Shown here in pieces: positions 1 to 8,091 of a stretch of DNA of 48,264 nucleotides. The notes under the pieces are model-generated. The model did no database searches, was not told the DNA's origin, and was given only the letters and a program-made list of their open reading frames with translations. The translations under genes and the position numbers were made by a program. Position 1 is the first letter of the stretch. Every line of letters begins with the position of its first letter. Source of the stretch: Candidatus Segatella violae (GTDB lineage Bacteria > Bacteroidota > Bacteroidia > Bacteroidales > Bacteroidaceae). Location: NCBI GenBank assembly GCA_002440225.1, contig DJSH01000027.1, forward strand, positions 1-48,264, given 5' to 3'.

Positions 1-2
1 GA

Positions 3-971
3 TGGTTTGTGCCAAGCATGCCAGACCTCAACCAGCGCAACCCTCACGTCATCAAGTACTTGATTCAGAACAGCGAGTGGTGGATTGAGACCGTGGGCAT
101 CGATGGCATCCGCATGGACACCTACCCATACGCCGACCGTGATGCGATGGCGCACTGGATGAAAGTGCTCGGCGAGGAATATCCTCACTTCAACACCGTG
201 GGCGAGACTTGGGTTACCGAGCCAGCCTATACCGCCGCTTGGCAGAAGGATAGCAAACTCTCCGAAAAGAACAGCTATCTGCCTACCGTGATGGACTTCG
301 CTTTCTACGACCGCATCAATAGTGCCAAGAATGAGGAGACCGATGATTGGTGGAACGGCATGAACCGCATCTACAACGTGCTCTGCTACGATTATCTCTA
401 TCCAAATCCAAAGAGCGTGATGGCTTTCATCGAGAACCATGACACCGACCGATTCTTGGGAGAAGGCAAGGACACCTTGGCATTGAAGCAGGCGCTCGCC
501 CTCTTGCTCACCATCAACCGCACTCCACAGCTCTACTATGGCACCGAGGTGCTGATGAACGGAACCAAGAGCGTGACCGATGGCAATGTGCGCAAGGATT
601 TCCCTGGTGGATGGGCTGGCGACAAGCATAATGCCTTTACCGCCGAGGGTAGAACCCAGGCAGAGAACCAGATGTTCAATTGGGTGAGCCGTCTCTTGCA
701 CTGGCGCCAGGGCAATGAGGTCATTACCAAGGGCAAGCAGACCCAGTTCTGCACCCAGAAGGGTGTGTATGTTGTCGCTCGCCAGTACAAGGGCAAGAGC
801 GTGATGACCATCATCAATGGTAAGAACGAGGCAAACGAACTGAATGTAGCTCGCTACGCCGAGATTATCGGCAAGGCAGAGAAGGCTACCGATGTAATGA
901 ATGGCAGATCCGTTCTTATCAACAAGAACGTGAAACTCCGTCCACGCCAGGCGATGATACTTGAATTCTAA
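3..971 (+). CDS. GH13 alpha-amylase family glycosidase, 5'-truncated by the window edge
   Basis: This is the C-terminal part of an alpha-glucan hydrolase that cleaves alpha-1,4 (or alpha-1,6) bonds in starch-like glycans. The frame is open back to base 3, reading WFVPSMPDLN before the first internal ATG, so the gene begins outside the window. All three GH13 catalytic residues are present: the nucleophile Asp in GIRMDTYPY (bases 117-119), the general acid Glu in VGETWV (204-206) and the transition-state Asp in FIENHDTDRF (441-443). The barrel end and a C-terminal beta domain follow, finishing at LRPRQAMILEF. The MPDLNQRNP motif and IDGIRMDTYPYAD resemble SusG/neopullulanase-like enzymes of Bacteroidales. 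Signal peptide and cell location cannot be seen. A strong terminator follows about 90 nt after the stop, so the gene ends a transcription unit separate from the arabinan locus. Confidence 0.93.
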   Translation, partial: WFVPSMPDLNQRNPHVIKYLIQNSEWWIETVGIDGIRMDTYPYADRDAMAHWMKVLGEEYPHFNTVGETWVTEPAYTAAWQKDSKLSEKNSYLPTVMDFAFYDRINSAKNEETDDWWNGMNRIYNVLCYDYLYPNPKSVMAFIENHDTDRFLGEGKDTLALKQALALLLTINRTPQLYYGTEVLMNGTKSVTDGNVRKDFPGGWAGDKHNAFTAEGRTQAENQMFNWVSRLLHWRQGNEVITKGKQTQFCTQKGVYVVARQYKGKSVMTIINGKNEANELNVARYAEIIGKAEKATDVMNGRSVLINKNVKLRPRQAMILEF

Positions 972-998
972 AATGCAATAGGCTTCGATAGCTGATGA

Positions 999-1064
999 AA
1001 GTACTTACGATGGCTAACGCAAGTACTTACGTTGCCCGATGAAAGTACTTTCATATAAAAGCGT
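999..1064. repeat. Three-unit 22-bp-period repeat with palindromic AAGTACTT boxes
   Basis: The 8-bp palindrome AAGTACTT occurs at 999-1006, 1021-1028 and 1043-1050, exactly 22 bp apart each time. Flanking bases are partly conserved too: ACG follows boxes 1 and 2, and GATGA precedes boxes 1 and 3. The array lies between the GH13 stop and its terminator. Its function is unknown. Confidence 0.7.
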
Positions 1065-1104
1065 TCCTAGAAATGTAGTTTTACACTTCTAGGAACGCTT
1101 TTTC
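1061..1104 (+). terminator. Intrinsic terminator after the GH13 gene
   Basis: A perfect 12-bp stem pairs 1061-1072 with 1087-1098 (arm GCGTTCCTAGAA). It is followed by a T-rich tract at 1099-1107. Confidence 0.85.
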
Positions 1105-1118
1105 TTTCTAAAAATTCT

Positions 1119-1146
1119 TTTGTTTCAAATATTCTTCGTATTTTTG
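1119..1146 (+). promoter_or_regulatory. Putative promoter of the small-protein/regulator cluster
   Basis: TATTTTTG at 1139-1146 fits the Bacteroidetes -7 consensus TAnnTTTG. A TTTG at 1119-1122 is upstream, but the 16-nt gap is shorter than the usual 19-21. The first ATG follows at 1175. Confidence 0.5.
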
Positions 1147-1174
1147 CAAGCAGAAGTTTAATAACTTAATAAAA

Positions 1175-1375
1175 ATGATAGAAGAGTTAGGTAAATGGAT
1201 GCTGGATATATCAAAGTATATCATAACAGCATACGTTTTAGTTAGGATGTTTGGCAAGGAAGATGACTCTGTCTGGACATTGGTTGGCGCAATTTTTTTA
1301 GCGGCACTATTGTTCGGTATGGGACTGTATCTTGTAAAACGAGGAAAAGAAGATAATAAAAAGAAAGGAAAATAA
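1175..1375 (+). CDS. Small two-TM membrane protein, DUF6722-like
   Basis: This 66-aa protein has two predicted membrane spans (about residues 12-26 and 34-54) separated by a short charged loop (GKEDDS). It ends in a very basic tail (KRGKEDNKKKGK). The opening MIEELGKWMLDISKYI resembles small Bacteroides proteins annotated DUF6722. That match is from memory and the function is unknown. It is the first gene after the promoter at 1119-1146. Only 2 nt separate its stop from the next tiny gene, so it is surely cotranscribed with the two micro-ORFs and probably with the PUL regulator. Confidence 0.7.
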   Translation: MIEELGKWMLDISKYIITAYVLVRMFGKEDDSVWTLVGAIFLAALLFGMGLYLVKRGKEDNKKKGK

Positions 1376-1377
1376 TT

Positions 1378-1479
1378 ATGGATTACGGATTATTAGGAAT
1401 GTATATATTTTTAGCTTTAATAGCTATAGGCTCTTTTGTTTACGTCAAATTGGAAGATAGAAAACAGAAACGTAATTAG
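1378..1479 (+). CDS. 33-aa single-TM microprotein, tandem copy 1
   Basis: The ATG at 1378 lies 2 nt after the preceding stop. The peptide runs MDYGLLGMYIFLALIAIGSF and then VYVKLEDRKQKRN: one hydrophobic span (about residues 4-23) and a charged, mostly basic C-terminus. It shares the core GLLGMYIFLALI-IGS with the next microprotein, and the DNA is nearly identical over that stretch, so the two arose by tandem duplication. Tight spacing between genes supports translation. The family is not recognised. It may be a membrane accessory of the neighbouring DUF6722-like protein or of the regulator, but this is inference. Confidence 0.6.
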   Translation: MDYGLLGMYIFLALIAIGSFVYVKLEDRKQKRN

Positions 1480-1483
1480 TAAT

Positions 1484-1585
1484 ATGAGTAAGGGATTATT
1501 GGGAATGTATATATTTTTAGCTTTGATTACTATTGGTTCTGTAATCTATTCAAAATGGGAAGATAAACATCAACAAGAAGAATAA
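1484..1585 (+). CDS. 33-aa single-TM microprotein, tandem copy 2
   Basis: The ATG at 1484 lies 4 nt after the stop of copy 1. The sequence begins MSKGLLGMYIFLALITIGS and continues VIYSKWEDKHQQEE: the same single hydrophobic span as copy 1 but a Gln/Glu-rich tail. The two starts are 106 bp apart, which is the duplication period. The stop is 6 nt before the GTG of the PUL regulator, giving probable translational coupling. The purine-rich end of this gene (CAAGAAGAAT) may serve as the regulator's ribosome-binding site. Function unknown. Confidence 0.6.
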   Translation: MSKGLLGMYIFLALITIGSVIYSKWEDKHQQEE

Positions 1586-1591
1586 TCATTA

Positions 1592-4567
1592 GTGATTAGA
1601 TACATTCTCACCATAATAAGCACATTTCTCATTACCTTGGGCGTTTATGCACAAGGCGGTACCCCTAGTCGCTATAACGTAAGCTACCTCAATATGGCGG
1701 CAGGAATGCCTAATAACTTCGCTGACGATATTTTCCAAGACTCCTATGGCTTTGTTTGGATTAGTACCCATGGAGGCGGATTGGTGCGCTACGATGGCTT
1801 CAATTTCGTGAGCTTTGGGTTGGGATCCAATGGCATCAGCCTCAGAAGCAACAGTTGTCGCAATGTCTATGAAGACCATTTCAAGCGCCTCTGGATTGCC
1901 TTTGAGGAAGGACCGCAGGTACTCGACCTCAATACCATGCAACCTATCGTTCCACCTTGTGAGAACAAACAGGTGGAAGCACAACTCAATAAAGCACTCA
2001 AGAACCTTTGCACCCGAATGTATTGCGATGCAAAGGGCAATATATGGATGGTGTCCATCAATATCCTCACTCGTTTCGGGTTCAATGAAAAGGGAGAGGT
2101 GAACAGCGTCCTCTCCATCGATTATCCTTTCAATGCCCCTGACCTCGGACTCTGTGATGTCTATCAGCGAGGTACGGTGGTGATGTGTAATGATGGCAAG
2201 GTAAGCGAATTCTCGGTCAAGAACAACAAGTTGGTGGCAAAGGACATCAGCAAGATGTTCGCTCCGCTCGACTATCGCTATGCGGGTGCCATCATCTCTT
2301 ATCATGGCAAGATATGGCTAGCCACCAACCGAGGTTTGTTCAACAGTGCCAAGCAGCAATTCCATTGTACGGCAGACGACCATTCCCTCCAGCACGAGGT
2401 GGTGACGAGCCTCGCTGTATCTCCCGACAACAAACTTTTGGTGGGTACTCTTTGTGGTGTCGATATTATCGACGACGCTACAGGCAGCATTGAGCATTGG
2501 AATTGTAACAGCATCGTGAACCCATTGAGCAGCAACTTCGTGAACAGCTTGTTCTCGAAAGATGGACAGATATGGGTAGGCACTGAGACGGGTGGTGTCA
2601 TCAAGTTGGCACCTCGCCTCCTGCAACTCCAGTTCTATCAAAATGATCCTGCCAATTCTGGCAGTTTGGCTCACAATGCAGTGAATGCGATGTATGCAGC
2701 GCCTGATGGAGGACTGTGGGTCGGCGTGGTGGAAGGTGGTCTTAACTTCTTACCCCCCCATTCTAAAAGCTTCGTTCATTATACGACAGCCAACTCTAGT
2801 TTGCCCCACAACAGTGTATCTACGCTTACTGCCGATAGCCGAGGAAACCTTTGGATAGGAACCTGGGGGGATGGAATCGGTGTGATGAGCTTGAAAGAGC
2901 CAGGCAAGATAGTGCCTCTCTCGGTGGATGCCAAGCACCAGCGCTTGCTGATGTTTGTGGGAGCGTTGGCTTACGACCCCGTCAATGATGGTATGTGGCT
3001 CGGCACCAACGATGGCCTTTTCTTCTACGATTCAAAGCACCAACAACTCATTGAGCCTTTCGATGGTTGCATGAATGTGCGAGGCTGCATCGGTAGTCTT
3101 GTCACCAAGGATGGCAGACTCTTGATGGGCTGTGTGCAGGGTATGGTAGAAATCAACCTCAAGTCGCGCCGTCATCATAGGGGAGCCTTTATGGTGAAAT
3201 ATCATCAGTATAAGTTGGATGACCCGAAGAGCGGCGTCATCGACAAGATATTGTCTTTCTGCCAAGCCAAGGATGGCAAGATATGGTTGGGTAGCAATGG
3301 CTACGGTATGTATTGCTACAATTACGACAAGGATGGCAAGCCGCATGTCAAGTCGTTCACCACCAATGACGGACTCGCCAACAATACCGTGTTGGGTATT
3401 GTGGAAGACAACAGCGGTATGCTTTGGATAGCCACCGCCAACGGACTCTCCATCTTCAATCCGAAGACGGAGACCTTCAGCAGTTTCTCCAAGGAGGATG
3501 GACTCATCAGTTCGCAATTCTATTTCAATGCAGCCATTCGCAATGCCAAGGGCGAGATATTCCTGGGCACAGACCAAGGAATGATGGCTGTTACGGGAGT
3601 GAACCGCATGTCTCATACTACGGGCGGATTACGATTCACGGAATTGTTGGTTGACAACGACCCTGTCTTTGCTGGCAGCGACTATCTTGACGAGGATGTG
3701 AGCATCGCCAAGAAGATACGCATCCATGAGAGCGACAAGTCGTTCACCCTCTATTTCTCCGCCCTCAACTATGGCAGCGAGACCCAAGGTGTGTATCTCT
3801 ATCGCATGAAAGGATATGAGAACGACTGGGTGCAGCTCAAGCCGGGTCAGCACAGCGTGAGATATTCCACCTTGCCAGCCGGCAACTATGAGTTTGAGGT
3901 GAAGTATGCACCTTCCATCGACTCTGACAAGGAGCAGGTCATCTCCATAGCTGTCAGCATCACCCCTTATTTCTGGAAGAGTTGGTGGTTTGTCACCCTT
4001 ATTATAATAGGTATAGTGGCACTGGTGCAGTATGCCTACATGCACAAGATCAAGGTGATGCGTGAGCGAGAGGTGGAGGCACTCTATCGTCCTATCGAGG
4101 CAGCCCTGAAGGAAAGTGATGAGCCAGGCAAGTTGCAGAGCCGCATCCAAAACATCCTAGCCAACCAACAGCGTTATCAAGAGAGTCAGAAGAAGACCCT
4201 TGAGGCAGACAAGAAGGAAGTGGAGGAGAATGTCCACCCATTCATGCAGGATGTGATGGACGTGATGGAAAAGAATTTCGACAACTCTGAGTTTGGCGTA
4301 CAGGAACTAGCCGAGGCGATGCACCTGAACCGCAGCCTCCTGAGTAAGAAGCTGAATGCCGAGACGGGACTTCCTACCGCCCAGTTCATCCGCAACTATC
4401 GTCTCGACATCGCCCGTAAGATGATGATGAACAATGTTGCCAACCGCAACATCACCGAGATAGCCTACCGTGTGGGCTTCAATGACCCTAAGTATTTCAC
4501 CCGTTGCTTCACTAAGCAATATGGGGTCTCACCATCTCAATACAAAGATACCATAGATGATGATTAG
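1592..4567 (+). CDS. Propeller-Y_Y_Y-TM-AraC one-component PUL regulator
   Basis: This 991-aa inner-membrane regulator probably activates the adjacent arabinan locus. A signal or anchor segment (residues 1-20) is followed by periplasmic two-component-regulator propeller repeats (DSYGFVWISTHGGGLVRYDG and later copies, about 25-690). A Y_Y_Y domain (about 715-795) and one TM (about 798-818) come next. A cytoplasmic linker of only about 60 residues leads to an AraC-type HTH (882-985, ending ITEIAYRVGFNDPKYFTRCF). The HisKA, HATPase and receiver domains of ordinary hybrid two-component systems (about 1300-1400 aa) are absent, with no frameshift to explain it. The GTG start sits 6 nt after the preceding microprotein. 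No ATG in this frame would keep the signal peptide, so GTG is chosen. The TCCACCT boxes upstream of susC and the GH51 gene are the likely targets. Confidence 0.88.
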   Translation: MIRYILTIISTFLITLGVYAQGGTPSRYNVSYLNMAAGMPNNFADDIFQDSYGFVWISTHGGGLVRYDGFNFVSFGLGSNGISLRSNSCRNVYEDHFKRLWIAFEEGPQVLDLNTMQPIVPPCENKQVEAQLNKALKNLCTRMYCDAKGNIWMVSINILTRFGFNEKGEVNSVLSIDYPFNAPDLGLCDVYQRGTVVMCNDGKVSEFSVKNNKLVAKDISKMFAPLDYRYAGAIISYHGKIWLATNRGLFNSAKQQFHCTADDHSLQHEVVTSLAVSPDNKLLVGTLCGVDIIDDATGSIEHWNCNSIVNPLSSNFVNSLFSKDGQIWVGTETGGVIKLAPRLLQLQFYQNDPANSGSLAHNAVNAMYAAPDGGLWVGVVEGGLNFLPPHSKSFVHYTTANSSLPHNSVSTLTADSRGNLWIGTWGDGIGVMSLKEPGKIVPLSVDAKHQRLLMFVGALAYDPVNDGMWLGTNDGLFFYDSKHQQLIEPFDGCMNVRGCIGSLVTKDGRLLMGCVQGMVEINLKSRRHHRGAFMVKYHQYKLDDPKSGVIDKILSFCQAKDGKIWLGSNGYGMYCYNYDKDGKPHVKSFTTNDGLANNTVLGIVEDNSGMLWIATANGLSIFNPKTETFSSFSKEDGLISSQFYFNAAIRNAKGEIFLGTDQGMMAVTGVNRMSHTTGGLRFTELLVDNDPVFAGSDYLDEDVSIAKKIRIHESDKSFTLYFSALNYGSETQGVYLYRMKGYENDWVQLKPGQHSVRYSTLPAGNYEFEVKYAPSIDSDKEQVISIAVSITPYFWKSWWFVTLIIIGIVALVQYAYMHKIKVMREREVEALYRPIEAALKESDEPGKLQSRIQNILANQQRYQESQKKTLEADKKEVEENVHPFMQDVMDVMEKNFDNSEFGVQELAEAMHLNRSLLSKKLNAETGLPTAQFIRNYRLDIARKMMMNNVANRNITEIAYRVGFNDPKYFTRCFTKQYGVSPSQYKDTIDDD

Positions 4568-4620
4568 CCTTGTTATTTATTTTTGCTACATGTAAGGTTG
4601 TCTTCTCTGTGTGGGAGCAC

Positions 4621-4735
4621 AAAAGGTGGATAAGTGCGCATAAGCGCCAAAAATCCACCTTTTATGCAGTTTGTCCACCTTATATTTGTGTTTGTCCACC
4701 TACTATTTTGCTATTAATTGTACTTTTGCCACCGA
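4621..4735 (+). promoter_or_regulatory. susC promoter with three TCCACCT direct repeats and one inverted copy
   Basis: TACTTTTG at 4721-4728 is a good -7 element, but no TTTG lies at the right distance for -33, as expected for an activator-dependent promoter. TCCACCT occurs at 4654-4660, 4674-4680 and 4695-4701 (steps of 20 and 21 bp), with an inverted AGGTGGA at 4624-4630. The last box starts 26 bp before the -7 and so overlaps the -33 region. The GH51 promoter has the same layout. The 5' leader to the ATG is about 100 nt. Confidence 0.75.
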
Positions 4736-4837
4736 AAAATTGATTGATGTAGGTCAAGTCTCTTGGCTTTCTCAACCTAATTACCATAAACAACGAATTG
4801 AATAAACAATAAATATAAACCTAAAAATTAATAAGCA

Positions 4838-7800
4838 ATGAGGAAACAATTATTCTCAATGATGTTAAGCCTGAGTGCTGTTGGCGGTGCTGCATTCGTA
4901 GCCCCAATGCCAACTTTGGCCGCTGTAGCACAGGATCAAGTCATCACCGTCAAGGGACAGGTTGTTGACGATCAGGGCGAACCTCTGATTGGCGCCACTG
5001 TCAAGACCAAGGATGGTAAGACTGGTGCGGTGACAGACCTTGATGGTAACTTCGAAATCAAGGTGAAAGCTAACTCAACTCTTACTGTAAGCTACCTTGG
5101 ATTCAAGGAGCGCGAGATTGCAGTGCGTGGACGTGCCATTCTCGACAAGATCGAGATGTCTTCCAATGACCATCTGCTCGACCAAGTAGTCGTGGTAGGT
5201 TATGGTACACAGAAGAAGGCTGACTTGACAGGTTCTGTAGCCATCGTGAATGCAGAGGAGATGAAGAAAGTATCCAACTCTAACATCTCAACCATGCTCG
5301 AAGGTAAGGTTGCCGGTGTGCAGATTACATCAGATGGTCAGCCTGGTGCCGACCCTAGTGTGAGAATCCGTGGTATCGGTTCATTCGGTAGCACAGCTCC
5401 TCTCTATGTCATAGATGGTGTGCCAATGGGTACCACAATCCGTGACTTCTCTCCTAACGACATCGAGACCATCCAAATCTTGAAGGATGCTTCTGCGGGT
5501 GCCATCTACGGTTCTCGTGCTGCGAATGGTGTCGTTATCATCACAACTAAGAATGGTAAGAAAGACCAGCCTTTGAAGGTGAACTATTCTGGTTACTTCG
5601 GTGCCGATGTCATCCCAAGTGGCGTATACGACGTGATGGATGCCGACCAATATAGCAACTATCTCGGTCAGGCTTGTGCCAACTCAAATTCTCCTTTGGC
5701 TGGTGGTTACAGTCTCGGTGAGGATGGCAAGTATCATTTCATGGACAACACCAATACCGATTGGTTCAAGGAAGTGTTCAAGACTGGTATCCGCCAGAAC
5801 CACAACGTAGCTCTCAGCGGTGGTAGTGCTAACAGTACCTATAATGTATCTCTCGACTATTTCAACCAGAAGGGAACCTTGGAAGGTGCTGGTCCTAACT
5901 ACGAGCGTTATACAGCTCGTGTGAACAACACCATGGACACCAAGTTCATCAAGTTCCGTACCAGTTTTGTTTACTCTCACTCCAACCAGGACAACATGGG
6001 CCTTTCCAATGCATCAGAGTATGTACAGGGTCTTTATGGTTCTGTTACCAACGTGCTTCGTGGTACACTCTTGATGCAGCCTACCATCAAGGCATACGAC
6101 AACTCTACATGGGTACTCGATGATAAAGTAGGTGCAGCCAATGGTTATCGTTATGATGCTTACGGCTATGGCGTGTATTATGATGGCATCCATGGTGATA
6201 TTTCTGCATCCAACCCATTGTTGGTGAACAATCTCTTGCAGCGCAACACTTTGGTAGATCGTTTCGTAGGTACAGCTTCTGCCGATGTAGACCTCTTAAA
6301 GATGGTAGGCATCAAGAGCAAAAACCACGGTCTCCACTATAATATCAACCTCTCTTATAGCAAGACTGAGGCTAAGGACAAGACTTGGATTCCTTCATGG
6401 ATTCAGAGCAACCGTGTATACCTCGCCAAGGAGAATGAAACTTTGACCAAGGGGTCTCGCAACTACAGCGATGCCTTGGTTGAGAACACCTTGAAATATA
6501 ATGGTAGCATCGGCAAGCATAACATCGATTTGCTCGCAGGTATGACATACGAGGAAGAGAACACAAACCTCTTAACTGGATGGGGTGTTAATTTCCCAGA
6601 ACCATATTTCCTTCAGCTTCAGAATGCAAAAGATACCTATTCTTCTTCATACGAGTATAAGCATGCCTTGGCATCTTACGTAGGACGTTTGAACTACAAT
6701 TATGATGAGAAGTACTTGGTTTCTGCAGTCGTACGTCGTGATGGTAGCTCTCGTTTGACCAAGAACATCCGTTGGGCAACCTTCCCTTCTGTATCTTTGG
6801 GTTGGCGTTTCGATAAGGAAAAGTTCTTCCCAATCAGTCGCGATATCGTTAATATGTTCAAGGTACGTGCCAGCTATGGTGAACTCGGTAACGAGAACAT
6901 CGGTGAGTATCAGTATATGGCGACAATGGATCGTAACAACATGACTTATAGCTTTGGTAATGATAAGGTTACAGGTTCCAAGATTGCGACATACGTCAAC
7001 AACAATATCGCTTGGGAAAAGAAGAAGACAACCAACGTGGGTATTGATTTGGCGATGTTCAACAATCGTTTGGAGTTTACTGCCGAGTGGTACAAGAACA
7101 AGTCTGAGGACTTGCTTTATGGAGTGCCTGTTCCTGGACAGACGGGTGTGGCTAACACTACCGTTACCATGAACGCAGCCTCTATGGAGAACAGCGGTTT
7201 CGAGTTCTCTGCTACATATCGCAATCGTGACCATGCATTCAAGTATGACATCAGTGCCAATTTGAGCACCTTGAAGAACAAGGTAACTTCTCTTGGTTTT
7301 GGTACCGATTCTTACATTACAGGTGCTTACGCTACATACGTAGGTCAGGAGGTAGGTCAGTTCTATGGATGGGTTTACGAGGGTATTGCTCGTACTCAGG
7401 ATCAACTCGACAACCACGCTACCCAGCAGGGCGCCAATGTAGGTGACTGTCTCTACAAGGATATTTCTGGTCCAGATGGCGTGCCTGATGGTGTAATCGA
7501 TACATACGACCAGACCGTATTGGGCAGTGGCCTTCCAAAGGTGAACTTTGGTTTGAGTGCTCACATGGAGTATAAGAACTTCGACTTGAGCATCTCTACA
7601 TACGGTGTACTCAACTACCATGTATCAGATGATATTTATAATAGTTTGAACTCTTGCTATGGACCAGGCAACAAGGATGTAGCCATGGGCGATGCCAACC
7701 GTTTCGCCGATGATGGCACTTACATCTCAAGCGTGCCACGTACCTACTATGCCAACAATGCAACCTTGGCATGGAATGACCTCTTTAGCTCTCGCAAGAT

Positions 7801-8041
7801 TCAGAATGCAGCTTACTGGAAGATTGCCAACGTAGAGTTGGGCTACAACTTCCCAGACAAGTGGTTTGGTGGCTATGTGAGCGGTGTACGTCTCTATGTA
7901 TCAGCACAGAACCTCTACACCTTCACAGGTTACAAGGGATATAACGTAGACTATGCTGGTGGTACATTCACCCCAGGTTACAACTTCTGCTCATTCCCAA
8001 CTCCACGCACATTCATGTGTGGTCTCCATTTCACATTCTAA
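4838..8041 (+). CDS. SusC-like TonB-dependent outer-membrane transporter
   Basis: This 1067-aa transporter imports oligosaccharides, here probably arabino-oligosaccharides, across the outer membrane using TonB energy. A signal peptide (about 1-30) precedes a carboxypeptidase-D-regulatory-like domain (VKGQVVDDQGEPLIGATVK, about 36-108). The TonB box/plug starts at LLDQVVVVGYGTQKKADLTG and runs through IRIRGIGSFG-type motifs to about residue 235. A 22-strand barrel ends in aromatic residues (LHFTF). Length is typical. It is the first gene of the operon, and susD starts 50 nt later; the two products form the standard SusCD complex. The arabinan substrate is inferred from the downstream GH43 enzymes and the shared operator with the GH51 gene. 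Confidence 0.95.
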   Translation: MRKQLFSMMLSLSAVGGAAFVAPMPTLAAVAQDQVITVKGQVVDDQGEPLIGATVKTKDGKTGAVTDLDGNFEIKVKANSTLTVSYLGFKEREIAVRGRAILDKIEMSSNDHLLDQVVVVGYGTQKKADLTGSVAIVNAEEMKKVSNSNISTMLEGKVAGVQITSDGQPGADPSVRIRGIGSFGSTAPLYVIDGVPMGTTIRDFSPNDIETIQILKDASAGAIYGSRAANGVVIITTKNGKKDQPLKVNYSGYFGADVIPSGVYDVMDADQYSNYLGQACANSNSPLAGGYSLGEDGKYHFMDNTNTDWFKEVFKTGIRQNHNVALSGGSANSTYNVSLDYFNQKGTLEGAGPNYERYTARVNNTMDTKFIKFRTSFVYSHSNQDNMGLSNASEYVQGLYGSVTNVLRGTLLMQPTIKAYDNSTWVLDDKVGAANGYRYDAYGYGVYYDGIHGDISASNPLLVNNLLQRNTLVDRFVGTASADVDLLKMVGIKSKNHGLHYNINLSYSKTEAKDKTWIPSWIQSNRVYLAKENETLTKGSRNYSDALVENTLKYNGSIGKHNIDLLAGMTYEEENTNLLTGWGVNFPEPYFLQLQNAKDTYSSSYEYKHALASYVGRLNYNYDEKYLVSAVVRRDGSSRLTKNIRWATFPSVSLGWRFDKEKFFPISRDIVNMFKVRASYGELGNENIGEYQYMATMDRNNMTYSFGNDKVTGSKIATYVNNNIAWEKKKTTNVGIDLAMFNNRLEFTAEWYKNKSEDLLYGVPVPGQTGVANTTVTMNAASMENSGFEFSATYRNRDHAFKYDISANLSTLKNKVTSLGFGTDSYITGAYATYVGQEVGQFYGWVYEGIARTQDQLDNHATQQGANVGDCLYKDISGPDGVPDGVIDTYDQTVLGSGLPKVNFGLSAHMEYKNFDLSISTYGVLNYHVSDDIYNSLNSCYGPGNKDVAMGDANRFADDGTYISSVPRTYYANNATLAWNDLFSSRKIQNAAYWKIANVELGYNFPDKWFGGYVSGVRLYVSAQNLYTFTGYKGYNVDYAGGTFTPGYNFCSFPTPRTFMCGLHFTF

Positions 8042-8091
8042 TAGTGAGAATAAGGATTATAAGATTCATTATTATTTAAAGAACATTTGAT

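Noticed and set aside
1592..4567. Ordinary hybrid two-component system (HTCS)
   Set aside because: No HisKA, HATPase or receiver domain lies between the TM and the AraC domain.
6647..7621. 324-aa minus-strand open frame inside susC
   Set aside because: It is a shadow of the SusC barrel coding sequence with no recognisable protein features.
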